Part shown: piece after piece, positions 10,894 to 23,000 of the stretch
Numbering within the stretch: position 1 is the stretch's first letter
Layout of the letters: each line of letters begins with the position of its first letter
Source of the DNA: Artemisia argyi
Taxonomy: Eukaryota > Streptophyta > Magnoliopsida > Asterales > Asteraceae
Reading direction: 5' to 3'
Assembly: GCA_030686995.1 (NCBI GenBank)
Contig: CM060694.1
Span: forward strand, 94,689,344-94,753,343
Length of the DNA stretch: 64,000 nt
Program-made: the position numbers and the translations under genes
Notes under the pieces: model-generated
Seen by the model: the letters and a program-made list of their open reading frames with translations, nothing else
The model's database searches: none
What the model was told of the DNA's origin: nothing

Positions 10894-11432
10894 CAAACGT
10901 GAGGTCTTCGGAGATGAAGTGTAGACTCACGACTAATTGCTTAACTGTTGTGATGAACTTATACATGTTTTACTCATACTATATATTGTAGCAGTGGGTT
11001 GTAAACACACAGGTTACAAGGCTCTTATGGCGGGACTTGTAACTGAGTGGATTTACGATGCCTTTGCTGGGAAACCTTCATACATATGCATTACATTATT
11101 TTTTTTTAACAAACTCTATAAACTCACCAACCTCGTGTTGACACTTTAGCATGTATTTTCAGGTTTTTAGCAATGGCACGCTACTGGAGGTTTTGGCAGG
11201 GCATGGCATGGTCATAGAAGACTCTGATTATTTATATGGGGACCGTTTTAAACTATTTTAAGGGCCTACTTCCACACTACTTTTAACGATGTAAATTCGA
11301 TATTTTTGGTTAAACGATTTTATTCTAAATGATTAAAGTGAAAACCATTTTTGAACTAGTGTTGTAATACCAATTGAATTACACCCCAGCTACACGTATG
11401 CTTCCGCTGGACCCGATTTTGGGGGTGTGACA

Positions 11433-12154
11433 GATTGGTATCAGAGCTCTGGCTATAGCGAACTAAGTGTTTTTAAAACCTAGACTATAGCTACTTTTAC
11501 GAAAAACTTAACCCTATGACCGTCACGTGCCTGCCTGCCAAGATGATGCCTCACTTGTGGTTTGTTGCTGACTTAGGTGATGAGATTTGTGTCTCATTAT
11601 CTGGTATATTATACTCACTTATTCTAGTTGATTTCTATCATTGTCTTTCATATAAGCATGTTCACGTATCATATATGTCACCCTGTTATGTTTCTCCCTG
11701 CATAGTTTCATCATTCGACCTCGAGTTTGGTCACCTGCCTTAATCTTTCTGAACGTCTTGGTATTTGTGAAGGACATAGTATTAGTATAACTGAGCTGAG
11801 TATTTCAAAATTCATGGAACCTTGGTGGAATATAGACTAGTCACCTATATTCAACCCGTGATAGTGGGACATAGGCTGACTACCTATATCCGACTCAGAA
11901 ATAAATTTTGCAACACTGAGAATGGTTATAATAAAATTTTGTCTGGATTGAATCCTCTACTCAATTTCCAAATGTTTCATTTATGTGTGTGTATACCCTC
12001 GTTGTCAGAACGCTTATACTTTTCATCACCTCGTAAACCGCCGCCTGAAAACACGTCAACTGGTCATTTCATCTCATGAATCTTCACCTTTATAACACTT
12101 CGGAGACCAACGTTAACTGAACTTCGGGACGAAGTTCCCTTAAGGGGTAGATAC
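11433..12154 (+). other. Interior of element B (no coding domains)
   Basis: 722 bp from the primer site (TTGGTATCAGAGC, 11435-11447) to the polypurine tract (AAGGGGTAGATAC, ending 12154). A 75-codon frame at 11516-11743 is mirrored in element C, but its differences there are mostly amino-acid changing, so I do not call it a gene. All gag-pol sequence has been lost. Confidence 0.85.
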
Positions 12155-15071
12155 TGTCACAACTCGTAAATTCTGGTCTTTTCCCGAACTTTCACATTTA
12201 CTATTCATCGGTTACTATTCATCGATCACTATTCATCATTTTACTATTCATCATTTTTGAGGACAGTTTGATATTCTGAGAAGCGTTTTAAAATTTTACT
12301 ATTCATAAAACACTATTCACCTCCGGAGAAAATTTGTCATTTATGCGTGAGTTGCGTCATTTCTGTATACGTACGGTTATTTACCTAATAAACGTTATCT
12401 TATGAGCTATTATTTTGAATAATTGATCCGATAATCCCAACTATGGTCCTAACATATTTTTATACTCATAATAATAATATAAAAATTATATTATTAATTT
12501 AACCGGTGTTTTCAAATCAATTACTATATTTTACGGTTGGAGCTTATTACTCTGTCGGTTCGCGATATTTCAACCCGATCATTATTTTAACTTCCGATTC
12601 TCACCAGGAATATTATGTTACAATTTTTACAACTTCATTATATTTTATTTCACCTCGTTAATATTTATTGTTAGTTAACTCGGTACCCGGTATCACCTAA
12701 AACTAATAATATCTACCTAAACTACACCAAAGTCCAAGAATTCTTACATACTCATCCACCCTACCATACCAATCAACCTTACATAATTAAAAACCTTACT
12801 AACCATTTAATGCTTGTCCAAAACTTTGTATAACCTACTATATATATATCACACTTACATTTCAACTCATTCATTCCACAAAATATCAACTAGAAAAAGT
12901 TCTCATCTTTTCTTTCTCTCCTCTCATGAACCGGCCAAGCCACAAGACCAAGAAGAAACATCAAAATTTTGAAGATCAAGTCACAATCAAGCTCTATTTT
13001 CCATCCTAGTTAGGGTTTTGTGATAAAACTCTAGTTTTCTTTACATCATCATCTTCAAAACTCATCCAATCATCAAGTAAGCTTCAAGATCACTTGTTGA
13101 TCTTTCCATACTTTCATTTTTCTAGTTTCATGTTGTTTATTCAAGATCTATATGCATATGTTAGTTTATACCACTCTATTTATACTTTTTATAACTTATG
13201 AACCCTAGATACTTAATATAAGTAGATCCATAAGTTTTATTAACATCCTCATGAGATCCACCAAGGTCGGTGATGTTTAGGAACCCATGACACCCTAAGA
13301 AGGTGTATGGTAAGATTAGACTAGATTTGTGGTGATTGAAAGTGGTTTGGTTGGATTAGAAACTAGTTTGGAACATTAGAAATGATTTTTGAAACTACAT
13401 ATTGACCTACTGTCCCTATTTGTGAAACGTGGGAAAATCAGTGGATGATGGGTAATTTTTGATCAAAGATTTAGAAAATACTTTCAAAAACGAAACTTTT
13501 GGCGAAAGAACGGATTAAAACGAGTTAATAACGAAGGAGATATGATTTTCCGAATTTAACGACGAAAACTAGTTTTCTGAAAAACTGCATGCTGTTGGAC
13601 GATTTTCGTTGGACAAATAGAGGCGTTAAACGTAACCTAGTGGAGCCGAGCTATCGAAAAGTATATACTAAAATGAATCCGTGGATATAAAGAACGAGTA
13701 AAATGAGCTTAAAACGACCAAGTTATACATGTTTTAAAATCGTCAAAACTATATATATAGTCACTACTAGAAAATAATATAACTACGTACTAAATAATAT
13801 ATTTTCTAGATTTCTTATTCAAGGAGTTTATTTTTAACTAACGAAATACGTACGACCCAAGGTTTATTTATGCGACTACTAGACGATATCTTAAGGTTTT
13901 CAAAACGAGGAATATAACACTAACGTTTTTATATACGATATATTACGATAAGTTTTTATAAGCCTAGTTGGACTTATTTTTCTTAAGTATGGAAAATACT
14001 TTACTTTGACAATAACACGTATTTTCAAGTTACGAGTGGTATAGGTATCATGTGCATGTGCATTCATTACATCATTTCATGATCTAAGTAGATCACTATC
14101 ATTCATATTAGGTTGCGGTTAGAGATCGAACCTCATTTTCTGTGTATCCACTTTTGCCATCGTAGCTATCGCACCAGGTGAGTCATAGCCCCACTTTTAC
14201 TCTTTATACTTGTTTTAACTCTTTGGGGGAGATACATGCTCAACTACTTGCTTACTAGTATAAATACTCAAAACATACTTTCTTGATACTCAAAACATTT
14301 ATACTTGATTGTTTTATTCTTGATTGTTTTATACTTGATTGTTTTATACTTGATTTCATACATACGTGATGGTGATATACTAAACTGTGTTATACTAAAC
14401 TGTGATGTGTATTCTTGAGCTACTGAGACTTCCAATGGCCCCAGATTAAGTTGCTGGGCACAACCATGGAGACATACATACTTCCAATGGCCCCAGATTA
14501 AGTTGTTGGGCACAACCATGGAGACATACATACAAACGTGAGGTCTTCGGAGATGAAGTGTAGACTCACGACTAATTGCTTAACTGTTGTGATGAACTTA
14601 TACATGTTTTACTCATACTATATATTGTAGCAGTGGGTTGTAAACACACAGGTTACAAGGCTCTTATGGCGGGACTTGTAACTGAGTGGATTTACGATGC
14701 CTTTGCTGGGAAACCTTCATACATATGCATTACATTATTTTTTTTTAACAAACTCTATGAACTCACCAACCTCGTGTTGACACTTTAGCATGTATTTTCA
14801 GGTTTTTAGCAATGGCACGCTACTGGAGGTTTTGGCAGGGCATGGCATGGTCATAGAAGACTCTGATTATTTATATGGGGACCGTTTTAAACTATTTTAA
14901 GGGCCTACTTCCACACTACTTTTAACGATGTAAATTCGATATTTTTGGTTAAACGATTTTATTCTAAATGATTAAAGTGAAAACCATTTTTGAACTAGTG
15001 TTGTAATACCAATTGAGTTACACCCCAGCTACACGTATGCTTCCGCTGGACCCGATTTTGGGGGTGTGACA
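12155..15071 (+). repeat. 3' LTR of element B
   Basis: 2,917 bp, co-linear with the 5' LTR. Differences I saw are one fewer 52-bp unit, CTATGAACTC for CTATAAACTC, TTGAGTTAC for TTGAATTAC, and TTGTTGGG for TTGCTGGG inside a repeat. Confidence 0.95.
14429..14532 (+). repeat. 52-bp minisatellite, two copies, in B 3' LTR
   Basis: Units at 14429-14480 and 14481-14532, compared with three units in the 5' LTR. Confidence 0.95.
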
Positions 15072-15076
15072 GGGTG

Positions 15077-15420
15077 TACGCCACCTAGAAGCAAATGTCG
15101 ATTCCCGATTAGTAGCCAATCATGTGTTGGGAGAATATGTGGCTAAAGAGGATAACATGGTCCAATACCTCGACAAGATCAAGTCCCTAATCCAGGGTTT
15201 CGACAGGTTCGCCATTAAACAAGTTCCTAGAGGGGAAACAGGAAAGCAGATGCACTAAGCAAGATCACATCTACAAGCTTTGGGCACCTGTCAAAACAAG
15301 TATTGGTAGAGACCCTGAAAAACAAATCCATCTCGGAGATGGAGATATCAACGGTGATAGAAGAGCAGGATCCTATGTGGATGACCCCCATCATCGAGTT
15401 CATAAGCAAGGGTATATGAC
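15077..15420 (+). pseudogene. pol: C-terminal part of archaeal-type RNase H of element A
   Basis: Joins the frame cut at 8463: VRHLEANVDSRLVANHV, then MVQYLDKIKSLIQGFDRF, then the region that normally reads as the KADALS box. A single-base shift near 15233-15245 breaks it, giving an early TAA. The last part (STVIEEQDPMWMTPIIEF) is the usual linker to integrase. Confidence 0.88.
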
Positions 15421-17344
15421 CCCATGAGCAGAAGGACGCTCGAAGGATACGGCGCACAGCGTAGAGGTTTGAACTTCGAGATGGTATCCTATATCGACGC
15501 TCATTTCTACAACCATGGCTTTGGTGCGTTGGACCTCTTCAGGCAGATTACGTACTCCGAGAGATCCACGCCGGTTCATGCAATATGCACTCAGGACCAC
15601 GGTCCATTGTAGCATGAGCCTTGCGGTCAGGATTGTTAGAGTATGCTCGTGTCATAATAAATAATTATATGGCTAGACATATGTGAGCCTATGGGGTCAC
15701 ACACTTATACACAGAGACACCATTTTATAGATTGTATTTATCGTATTTACAATATATAAACGACTACGTAACTCGGGATTAATAACGGGCTACTAATAAC
15801 TAAGCTAGTACTTAGTTTATTGGATTGGACCAACAAATGGGCAAGCCCATTTAAGGCCCCCATATGGCCGGACATGGTGGGAAACAAGAGGAAAAAGAGC
15901 AAGGGGTTAAGTGTAACATTTTTGTTATAACCTCCTATTGAATTGGTCAATTAAGGTGATCAATTATAATAACCACTTACCAAAAGTCTCTCCTCCTTCC
16001 CCTCCTCAAAAGCCACGAAATTAAACTCAACCATATGAGTTTTTGGTGTTTTTGATCTCATCTAACCTTATTCTAGTGTAGTTCAAGGCTAGATCGCGTG
16101 TTACGAGGTCAAGACTAGCATCGGGTGGTGATCTATGACGTGTAGTGTGTTTCCATCATAGAGGTGATCTATTTTGGTCACTTGGTTTCATAGGTGGTTC
16201 ATGGTGTTGGTGATGGTCTTCATATGATTCTACCGATCACGCTACAAAGGTATAACATGTTGTTTATTATTTGATTGATCATATGGCTATATGAGATCCG
16301 TGTGGGTGATGTTGTTCCGCTGCGTTTATTTGATTCTTATATATTTTATATTCATACATCACCTATAAGGATACTATTAGCCTACTATGCATCGCGATGC
16401 GCGGGATATGATAAAGAAATGTAGCGACTGCCAAGTTCATAGACCCATCCCGCGCCAACCACAACAAGAACTAACGCCTATCACTTCTACATGGCCATTC
16501 TATAAGTGGGACATCGATATCGCGGGCCCTTTCCCTGTTGCAGCAGGGGACTGAAATTTCTTATTGTGGCTATAGATTACTTCACTAAGTGGATTGAGGC
16601 AAAAGCAGTGGCAAAAATCACAGGCAATCAAGTAAAACGATTTGTGTGGGAGAACATTGTATGCCGCTTTGGATTGCCTGGGGAAATCATTTCAGACAAC
16701 GGAAAACAATTCTGCGATAACCCGCTCAAAGACTGGTGCGCGCAACTAAATATTAAACAACACTTCGCGTCAGTTAAGCACCCACAAACCAATGGTTTGG
16801 TTGAGCGCATGAATCGTAGTCTGGGCGAAGGAATTAAAGCGCGCCTCGACAAACACAAAGGAAGATGGGTGGATGAATTGTCGCACGTCTTATGGGCGCA
16901 CCGCACAACAATCAAAGTTAGCACTGGAGACACCCCCTTTTCTCTAGTCTATGGGACAGAAGCTGTCATACCAGCTGAAATTGGGATGCCAATCGTACGA
17001 CGGAAGTTAATGTCACAACCAATGACGACGAACGACGTATAGACTTGGATCTATTGGAAGAAAGGCGCGAATGTGCAGCTATATGTGAGGCAAGAGCTAA
17101 GTCAAAAATGAAGGGATACTATGATGCTAAATTCAGAAGCACCTCATTCAGACCAGGCGACTTTGTATATCGCGCTAATGATGCAAGCCACGCAGAAGAT
17201 ACAGGAAAACTTGGACCAAAGTGGGAAGGACCCTATGAGGTCACAGAAGCACTAGGAAAAGGCGCATACAAGCTGCGTGATATCGATGGCCGTGAGCTAC
17301 AACGCACATGGAATATTTGCAATCTCAAGAGATGCTATCTTTAA
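15421..17344 (+). pseudogene. pol: Integrase of element A (interrupted by solo LTR D)
   Basis: The zinc-binding region is split by D: His residues lie before 15629 (EIHAGSCNMHSGP) and CSDCQVH lies near 16422. The core follows, with the first catalytic Asp in DYFTKWIEAKA, the second in ISDNGKQF, and Glu in NGLVERMNRSLGEGI, giving the D,D-35-E pattern. The C-terminal GPY/F-type module reads KLGPKWEGPYEVTEALGKGAYKL, and the ORF ends at TAA (17342-17344). A frameshift near 16550 and a stop near 17040 are present. The gene would complete the gag-pol polyprotein. Confidence 0.92.
15634..16367 (+). mobile_element. Element D: solo LTR, copia-like, ends TG...TA
   Basis: 734 bp flanked by the 5-bp duplication AGGAT (15629-15633 and 16368-16372). 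It starts TGTTAGAGTATGCTCG and ends CATCACCTATA. It is homologous, with divergence, to the two LTRs of element E. In E the primer site follows directly after CACCTATA, which supports the non-canonical TG...TA termini. It arose by LTR-LTR recombination of a full element inserted in the integrase of A. Confidence 0.88.
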
Positions 17345-18121
17345 GAAAGGCTACGGCCCCATGTACGGATACCCCCGCACTTTAGTAGGTGCCCAATAAA
17401 TGTCTGTGTATTTACATTTTATTTATAGGCAAATGTTTTTTCTTTTCACAAAAACTTGCAAGTATTAATTAAATGTCGCGGTTTCTAACTAACTCCGTGA
17501 CACACTTCAATTTGTTATTTACATATTATTTACATCTCAACATTGTTGTTATATTATCTTTTGCCTACATGGCGTGCATGCACTTATTAAAACCCACGGT
17601 GGTAAAGGATGAGTAAACCTACTAAATAACTCGTTGAGTAAAATGGTTGCAAACCCATCAACATTGGATCACGCATCCTTGTTAAACACCTTAATCTCAA
17701 GACGTTGGAGTAAGTTCAATGCGCATCCCACGACGGATACGCAACAATGCACACTGTGCGCGTTTAACAAATTAGGAGCCAAGACTCTTGACTCCTTCAT
17801 ATGGTATTTGCAGTACGCTGCATCTTAACCCATACACTTGTGAATTTTATATTCACATATACATTAAGTTATGGACTTCATACACAAGTATGTTATAAGT
17901 GGTTATAGATCCTGTAATCTCTTTTAATTATGTTTACAAAATAGTTTGATTCTTGGACGTCTTTTATGCAAAGACAAAAAACTAAGTACAAACATTATAA
18001 TACAAATATGCGTACAAATCGCACTTTCAACATCAATTTTATTATGGACTACGAGTTCATACAAAACATAGATTTAACGTACAGCAAAATGTTAATCTAT
18101 TACAAAACAAAGGCAAACAGC
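17345..18121. other. Spacer of element A between integrase and antisense ORF
   Basis: About 780 bp with no coding domain. Tat elements have such a non-coding stretch before the 3' antisense ORF. A 64-codon plus-strand frame (17634-17828) is unsupported. Confidence 0.6.
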
Positions 18122-18850
18122 CTAAAAACTATGGGAACGTCTGTGCTCTGAGCTGCCGACTCGGTATGCTGCATCCTTTGTTTCCTCAAGCTGCTTCAGC
18201 AAACTACTATCCTCAGGTGACACTGTCGCCATGCTAACAGGAATCCCATCAGATCTGGGAATATGCGCTGCACCAACACCACAGAGGATTGCTTTCCCCT
18301 TCACACCCTCCTTCCTTGCAAGTCTCATGGCATGGGCCTCTAAGGATGCCTTCAAGGGGATTTCTTTCTCAAGAGCAAAGGGGTTAAGGATGTCGCGTGG
18401 ATGAGCGAAGACAGGAACCTGCAACTGCGACACATCTGGCTTCAAAACGTAATCAGGTTGAGCCTCTGCGTCCTCTGCTGCGTGCCTGACCAAGGTTAAC
18501 CCCTCCATGATAACACCTATGGGGTAATCTTGGTCACGCTCCAGCTGATCAATGTGAGGAAGATCTAACAGCTTCATCTTCTCCATAGCAGCGACAAGAT
18601 CAGCAAAGGCACCCCCGTTGTAACCTGGGACTTGGGTAATAGGCATGGTCAAAACCTTGTTCTTACACAACTCCTCTATAGCCTCTGCCTTGCTACGCGC
18701 TGGCACATCGGACAACATCCCCAAACGACTCTTTAACTTCTTGAGACTCCAGGGTGCTCAAGGCAGCAAGGCGTAGACCATGGCTGATTAGCCACATGCG
18801 CTCAGCAATGGAGGATACCAAGTGTGGGTATAGCTCTTCATCATACTCTA
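18122..18850 (-). pseudogene. Antisense ORF of element A, C-terminal part
   Basis: Minus-strand continuation of the ORF that begins at 53645. Across the F insertion site the frame joins exactly (RKLSIE + YDEELYPHLVSS) once one CTCTA duplication is removed. A one-base shift near 18724 separates SQEVKESFG from LSDVPARSKAEAIEELCKN. The rest is 200 codons of charged, partly helical protein rich in Leu, Glu and Ala, ending HRRSHSF at 18122. No catalytic motif is recognised. See 51878-53645 for the N-terminal domain. Confidence 0.85.
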
Positions 18851-18951
18851 TGTTAGTGCAAATATTACGATATTTAATCTACACAGTCTAGTTTGTTTTG
18901 ATTGATGACAAACAAGTAACTTGATACATAACGTAAAATGTATAAGTTACT

Positions 18952-19269
18952 TGCAAGTAGGTCTTGCATGTGCGGAATTTTATTCTTTGATATGGTTAAA
19001 CGCTGTCCTGAATAAGGTAGTTATAAAAACCATTTTCAGGAGTGATTTGAAACACATGAATGACACGTGCAGTCAAAATAGGATTTGTTCCTCCACATGT
19101 CATGGAGTTAGATACTATTGGGCCCCTCGATGAATTGAACAGATGTTTGTATGGCCGTACCCAAATGAGATTAAGATGAATCTTAATTCACTTGGTAATC
19201 TTGTTCAATATCTAGATCGAGAAACAGAATAGTTGAACAAATGGAATGACTTTGATCCATGTCTAGTGT
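18952..19269 (+). repeat. 318-bp direct duplicate of E 3' interior
   Basis: Same length and sense as 25197-25514, with two substitutions noticed (GAACAGATG/GAACGGATG and CAATATCTAG/CAATGTCTAG). The left edge shows a short shared TGCAAGTAGG with its surroundings. Confidence 0.93.
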
Positions 19270-19304
19270 AATCATATGGCACATATGATGGCTCGTGATA
19301 CCAC

Positions 19305-20021
19305 TATAGGTGATGTATGAATACAAAACATATATAAAACAATAAAACGCAGCGGAACAACATCACCCACACGGATCCATATAGCCATATGATCAATCAA
19401 ATAATTAAACACAACATGTTTATACCTTTGTAGCGTGATCGGTAGAATCATATGGAGACCATCACCAACACCAACACCACGAATCACCTATGAAACCAAG
19501 TGACCAAAATAGATCACCTCTATGATGGAAACACACTACACGTCATAGATCACCACCCGATGCTAGTCTTGACCCCGTAATACGCGATCTAGCCTTGAAC
19601 TACACTAGAATAAGGTTAGATGAGATCAAAACCACCAAACCCTAATATGGGTATGTGTTATTTCGTGGCTCTAGGGTAGAGGAAGGGGGAGAAAAAATTG
19701 GTAATTCGTTTTCCCATTTTCATTGGTCATAATGACCAAATCAAGAGGAGGTTATAAGATCACATGTTACACTTAACCCCTTGAACTATTTCCCTTGTTC
19801 CTTTCTCACCTAGGCTTGCCATGGGGGCCCTAAATGGGCTTGCCCATTGTTGGTCTAATCCAATAAACTAAGTACTAGCTTAGTTATTAGTAGCCCGTTA
19901 TTGATCCCGAGTTACGTAGTCATATATATAGTGTAAATACGATAAATACAATATATATAATGGTGTCTCTGTGTATAAGTGTGTGACCCCATAGGCTCAT
20001 ATATGTCTAGCCGTATAATTA
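19305..20021 (-). repeat. Inverted LTR of element E, 5'-truncated
   Basis: Reverse complement of 25676-26420 but lacking the first 28 bp of the LTR. The adjoining minus-strand sequence GTGGTATCACGAGCC (19304 downward) is a tRNA-Met-type primer site, so this is a real LTR-interior junction in reverse. Confidence 0.92.
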
Positions 20022-23000
20022 CTTTCAATATAATGTAATCGTGGCTTGGTGGTGAAAGGCGAAAGAGTTAAAGACGTTTTTGCCGAAAAAATAACTGCTG
20101 GAACACCAGTTGGTAAAACGGAGTTTCCCGGTGATTGGTAAGGTTTTTTTGGCTGAAATTTTTTTTGCAGGTACCCAAGACATGGGCCTACAACTTTCTA
20201 GTTTTGAGCTAAGCCCGGGGAAGACTCCTTCATGGACTTTTGGGCCCTCTAACACTGAAATTCTGGAAGGACAGAAACTGCTTTTCATGTGCATCATGGG
20301 CTTCCAACTTGCTCTTGATTGTCTTGGAGCAAGTGGGAGTCCTCCGTGTGGTTGTGTGGTTTGTCCTTAGTTGACTCTTGGTTCTCGTGATGGCTCACGA
20401 GACCAAGCATAGGTTTTTTCATCGGTTGAGGCTTTGCATATTGTGGTTGTGTGTTTGTTTTTGCTTTTTATATATCTTGTTTCATATGTAAAATTGCAAA
20501 TAGTTTTCTATAAAACTTAAAACGAAACACAAACCATTTTCAAAACTAAGTCTTTTGATTTAGTTTTACTAAGTTTTTGAAACTTGAAATCATTGTTTTA
20601 TAATAACACCTTAACTTGTTATGTATGTTATTTTATTTATGTATTGTCCAAACTTTATTATCCATGTAGGATTAATATTAGTCATGAAAATGGACAACTT
20701 GACACACATAAATTAAAACAATGATTAGACTTAAGTTAAGAAAAGTTTTTAACTTGTGCTACGAAGGATGAATGCATGCTTCTTTCGTACACCTTTTGAT
20801 TCACATCAAATCTTTTACCCGTCAAAATTTAAGTCATGCCGTCCAATTTTGAGAACACTTGCAATTACTTTTTGCCTATGCGTGAGACCTAGGTTGAATT
20901 GTAACCCAAGGTGACTATTCTCTATGCGTGGGACCTAGATATATTCTCGCACGTTCTCAAATTGGATGACTTAATCGAGTTAAGCGGTGAGACCTTGACC
21001 CGAGGCAAAGATGGGACTAAACATGCCTACATGACACTAGTTGTTTGACACTAGATGCCATGAGTCCCATAAGGATCTAAGAGTTGTACTTGTAATGCAA
21101 TTGGTGATCGTCACCTACCAATTGAATCTACTATTGCTAGCAGATCAACTGATGTGATAGTAGAAGCACAATGTGGATCTTAGCCTTTTACGTAAATTAA
21201 TTGTTTTATATTGTAAACATGGGGTAATTAATTTATAAAAGGATAATTATCGAAAATACTAAATATGAACTTTGAGAATTCAATTAATGAATTAATGCAA
21301 CACAAATCGTAAACAAAGTTTGTTCTTTTCTTGTTAAAAGGATCAAACTAAGTCTTCCTTTCCTTGTAAGAAAGAGACTTATTCCTATCCTTTTCCTTAT
21401 GAGGAAAAGCCATAATAGGAATATTTGAATTATCCTAATTCTAATCAAACTCAAAGCACACATACTCTAGAAATCGTGATGTCTTGTAAAGTCAAAACGG
21501 TTAAGTATGTTTGCACATCTTATTCTTTCAAGTTCGTTTTATAACCCTAGTTCCGGTTTTGAAACCTTCAAGAAATATAAGATATTTGGATAACTATAGA
21601 ACATGTTTTCTAAAGCTACCAAACTAATATGAGTTAAAATAATTAGAAAACGGAAATATCAATAAACCGAAAAGTGGTAAAGGCAATTACTAGCATGATT
21701 ACCTAGCAATGTGTCTTAACCCGATAAACATGGAGGAACTACATGCCTAATTTTCAAGTTTAAAATGATGGCTAGCCCATCATCTATATATTAGAACTTG
21801 ATGCACTTCCTTGAATACCTAAGTACATGTTACTTGTCATAGTGACTCACATTAGCAATAATGTGTAGATATTCAAAGAAAGCAGGAAAGTATCCAATCA
21901 TCACTCACTCTCCACTGGTGATGTAACACTTTTAATGTTGTCTAATCCAGTGGGAGCTAAATGATTGTATTACTGGTGACGAAACACATGTAATGTTCTC
22001 TAATCCAGTGGGAGTTGTAAGCTCCATTAACTTACAAGTTGCCCATCTTATTTCTAGATTGTCTTGAAATAATACATTACTTTCCACATATGAAGCATCA
22101 TAGTTTTTATGAGAACCATTGCATGAATTTTATTAGATAACTTGTCGCGTTCCTGATGTTGCTTCCTGAAATGTTATCAATAAAATTGTTATGCATGATT
22201 CATTATAAAAGCGATAAAGTTCTACATATCTATATTTTGACATTGTCACATTTGCTTGCATAATGTTGTGCCATGCACAAGTGGGAGAAATCTTAATTGT
22301 GTGCAAGGTACAACATATAACAATATGACTAATGGTTTTTCTTGACTACAAGATAAGAAAAATAAGGTTCTACTAGGACTTATACACATAAAATGTATGT
22401 TGCCCTAATTAGAAAAAATGTCAAGATAACATGAAAAGCTACTTCAACATATTTGCTGAATTGTTTAGTAAATATGATTATGTCTTCTTGTAAATTCATA
22501 ATCATGAAGTATGTAATTAACTTGAAATTACTATTGAGGCCAATTATCGGCACTCATAATTACTTTAGTTGAATATGTTTAGGTCTCTTGTAAAGACATA
22601 AACATCAATTCCGTTAATTTTTGAAAGGCTTATAACGTAAAGTAAAGACGTTAATTTGTTATGTCTTCTTGTTAAAGACATGTACACTTACGACGTATAA
22701 TAAAATATTTAATGTTTATGTTTTCTAGTTAAAACATACACATAAAGTCATTGATTTGGTCAACGATTTTAAATATAAAGTATGCAGTAGGCTATAAATA
22801 CTATTGATGCCATCTGGTATGACTTGGTTGGCAGATACGTAAGCCAAAGAGTATAAGTTCATCTAATGAGTTGTGTGATAGTCTCACAACATCTATCCAT
22901 GTGGAATACCACAACTTTATGGTATGTCCATCATGGATATTGTTTGGTCCTTGATGACTTAAACTCTTTTACCTCCAAAGCAATCAAGGTTAGAAAATTG

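Larger units (their letters stand above)
8464..11432 (+). repeat. 5' LTR of element B
   Basis: 2,969 bp. U3 begins with an array of ACTATTCAT motifs (about 8508-8630). A TATA-like run (CTACTATATATATATC) lies near 9147-9158, followed by a CT-rich leader. R-U5 is therefore about 2.2 kb, an unusually long leader. It includes TTTATACTTGATTG short repeats (10605-10665) and three 52-bp repeats (10738-10893). Several A/T-rich frames exist but no recognisable protein. Confidence 0.93.
8464..15071 (+). mobile_element. Element B: young non-autonomous gypsy (Tekay-like) with 2.9-kb LTRs and 722-bp interior
   Basis: The target duplication GGGTG lies at 8459-8463 and 15072-15076. The LTRs begin TGTCACAACTCG and end GGGGGTGTGACA. 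The interior has a tRNA-Met primer site (TTGGTATCAGAGC) and a PPT-proximal sequence (GGGACGAAGTTCCCTTAAGG) as in Tekay/Del chromoviruses. No gag, RT or integrase is left, so it was mobilised in trans. Apart from one 52-bp repeat unit I noticed only three substitutions between the two LTRs, so insertion was recent. It splits the second RNase H of element A. Confidence 0.95.

Noticed and set aside
11516..11743. 75-codon ORF after the primer site of B, with a same-length frame in C (42751-42978 minus)
   Set aside because: Equal length and position looked like a conserved small gene. Comparing the two by eye, about 13 differences change an amino acid and about 4 do not, which is the neutral expectation. 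I treat it as non-coding leader sequence.
18921..19133. ORF ending STCHGVRYYWAPR, repeated at 25166-25378
   Set aside because: It lies in the 318-bp duplicate of the E interior; there is no known domain and nothing else supports coding.
19272..19487. ORF starting MIRGVGVGDGLHM, repeated at 26238-26495
   Set aside because: Both copies lie in the inverted and direct LTRs of E; the repetition comes from the LTRs, not from a gene family.
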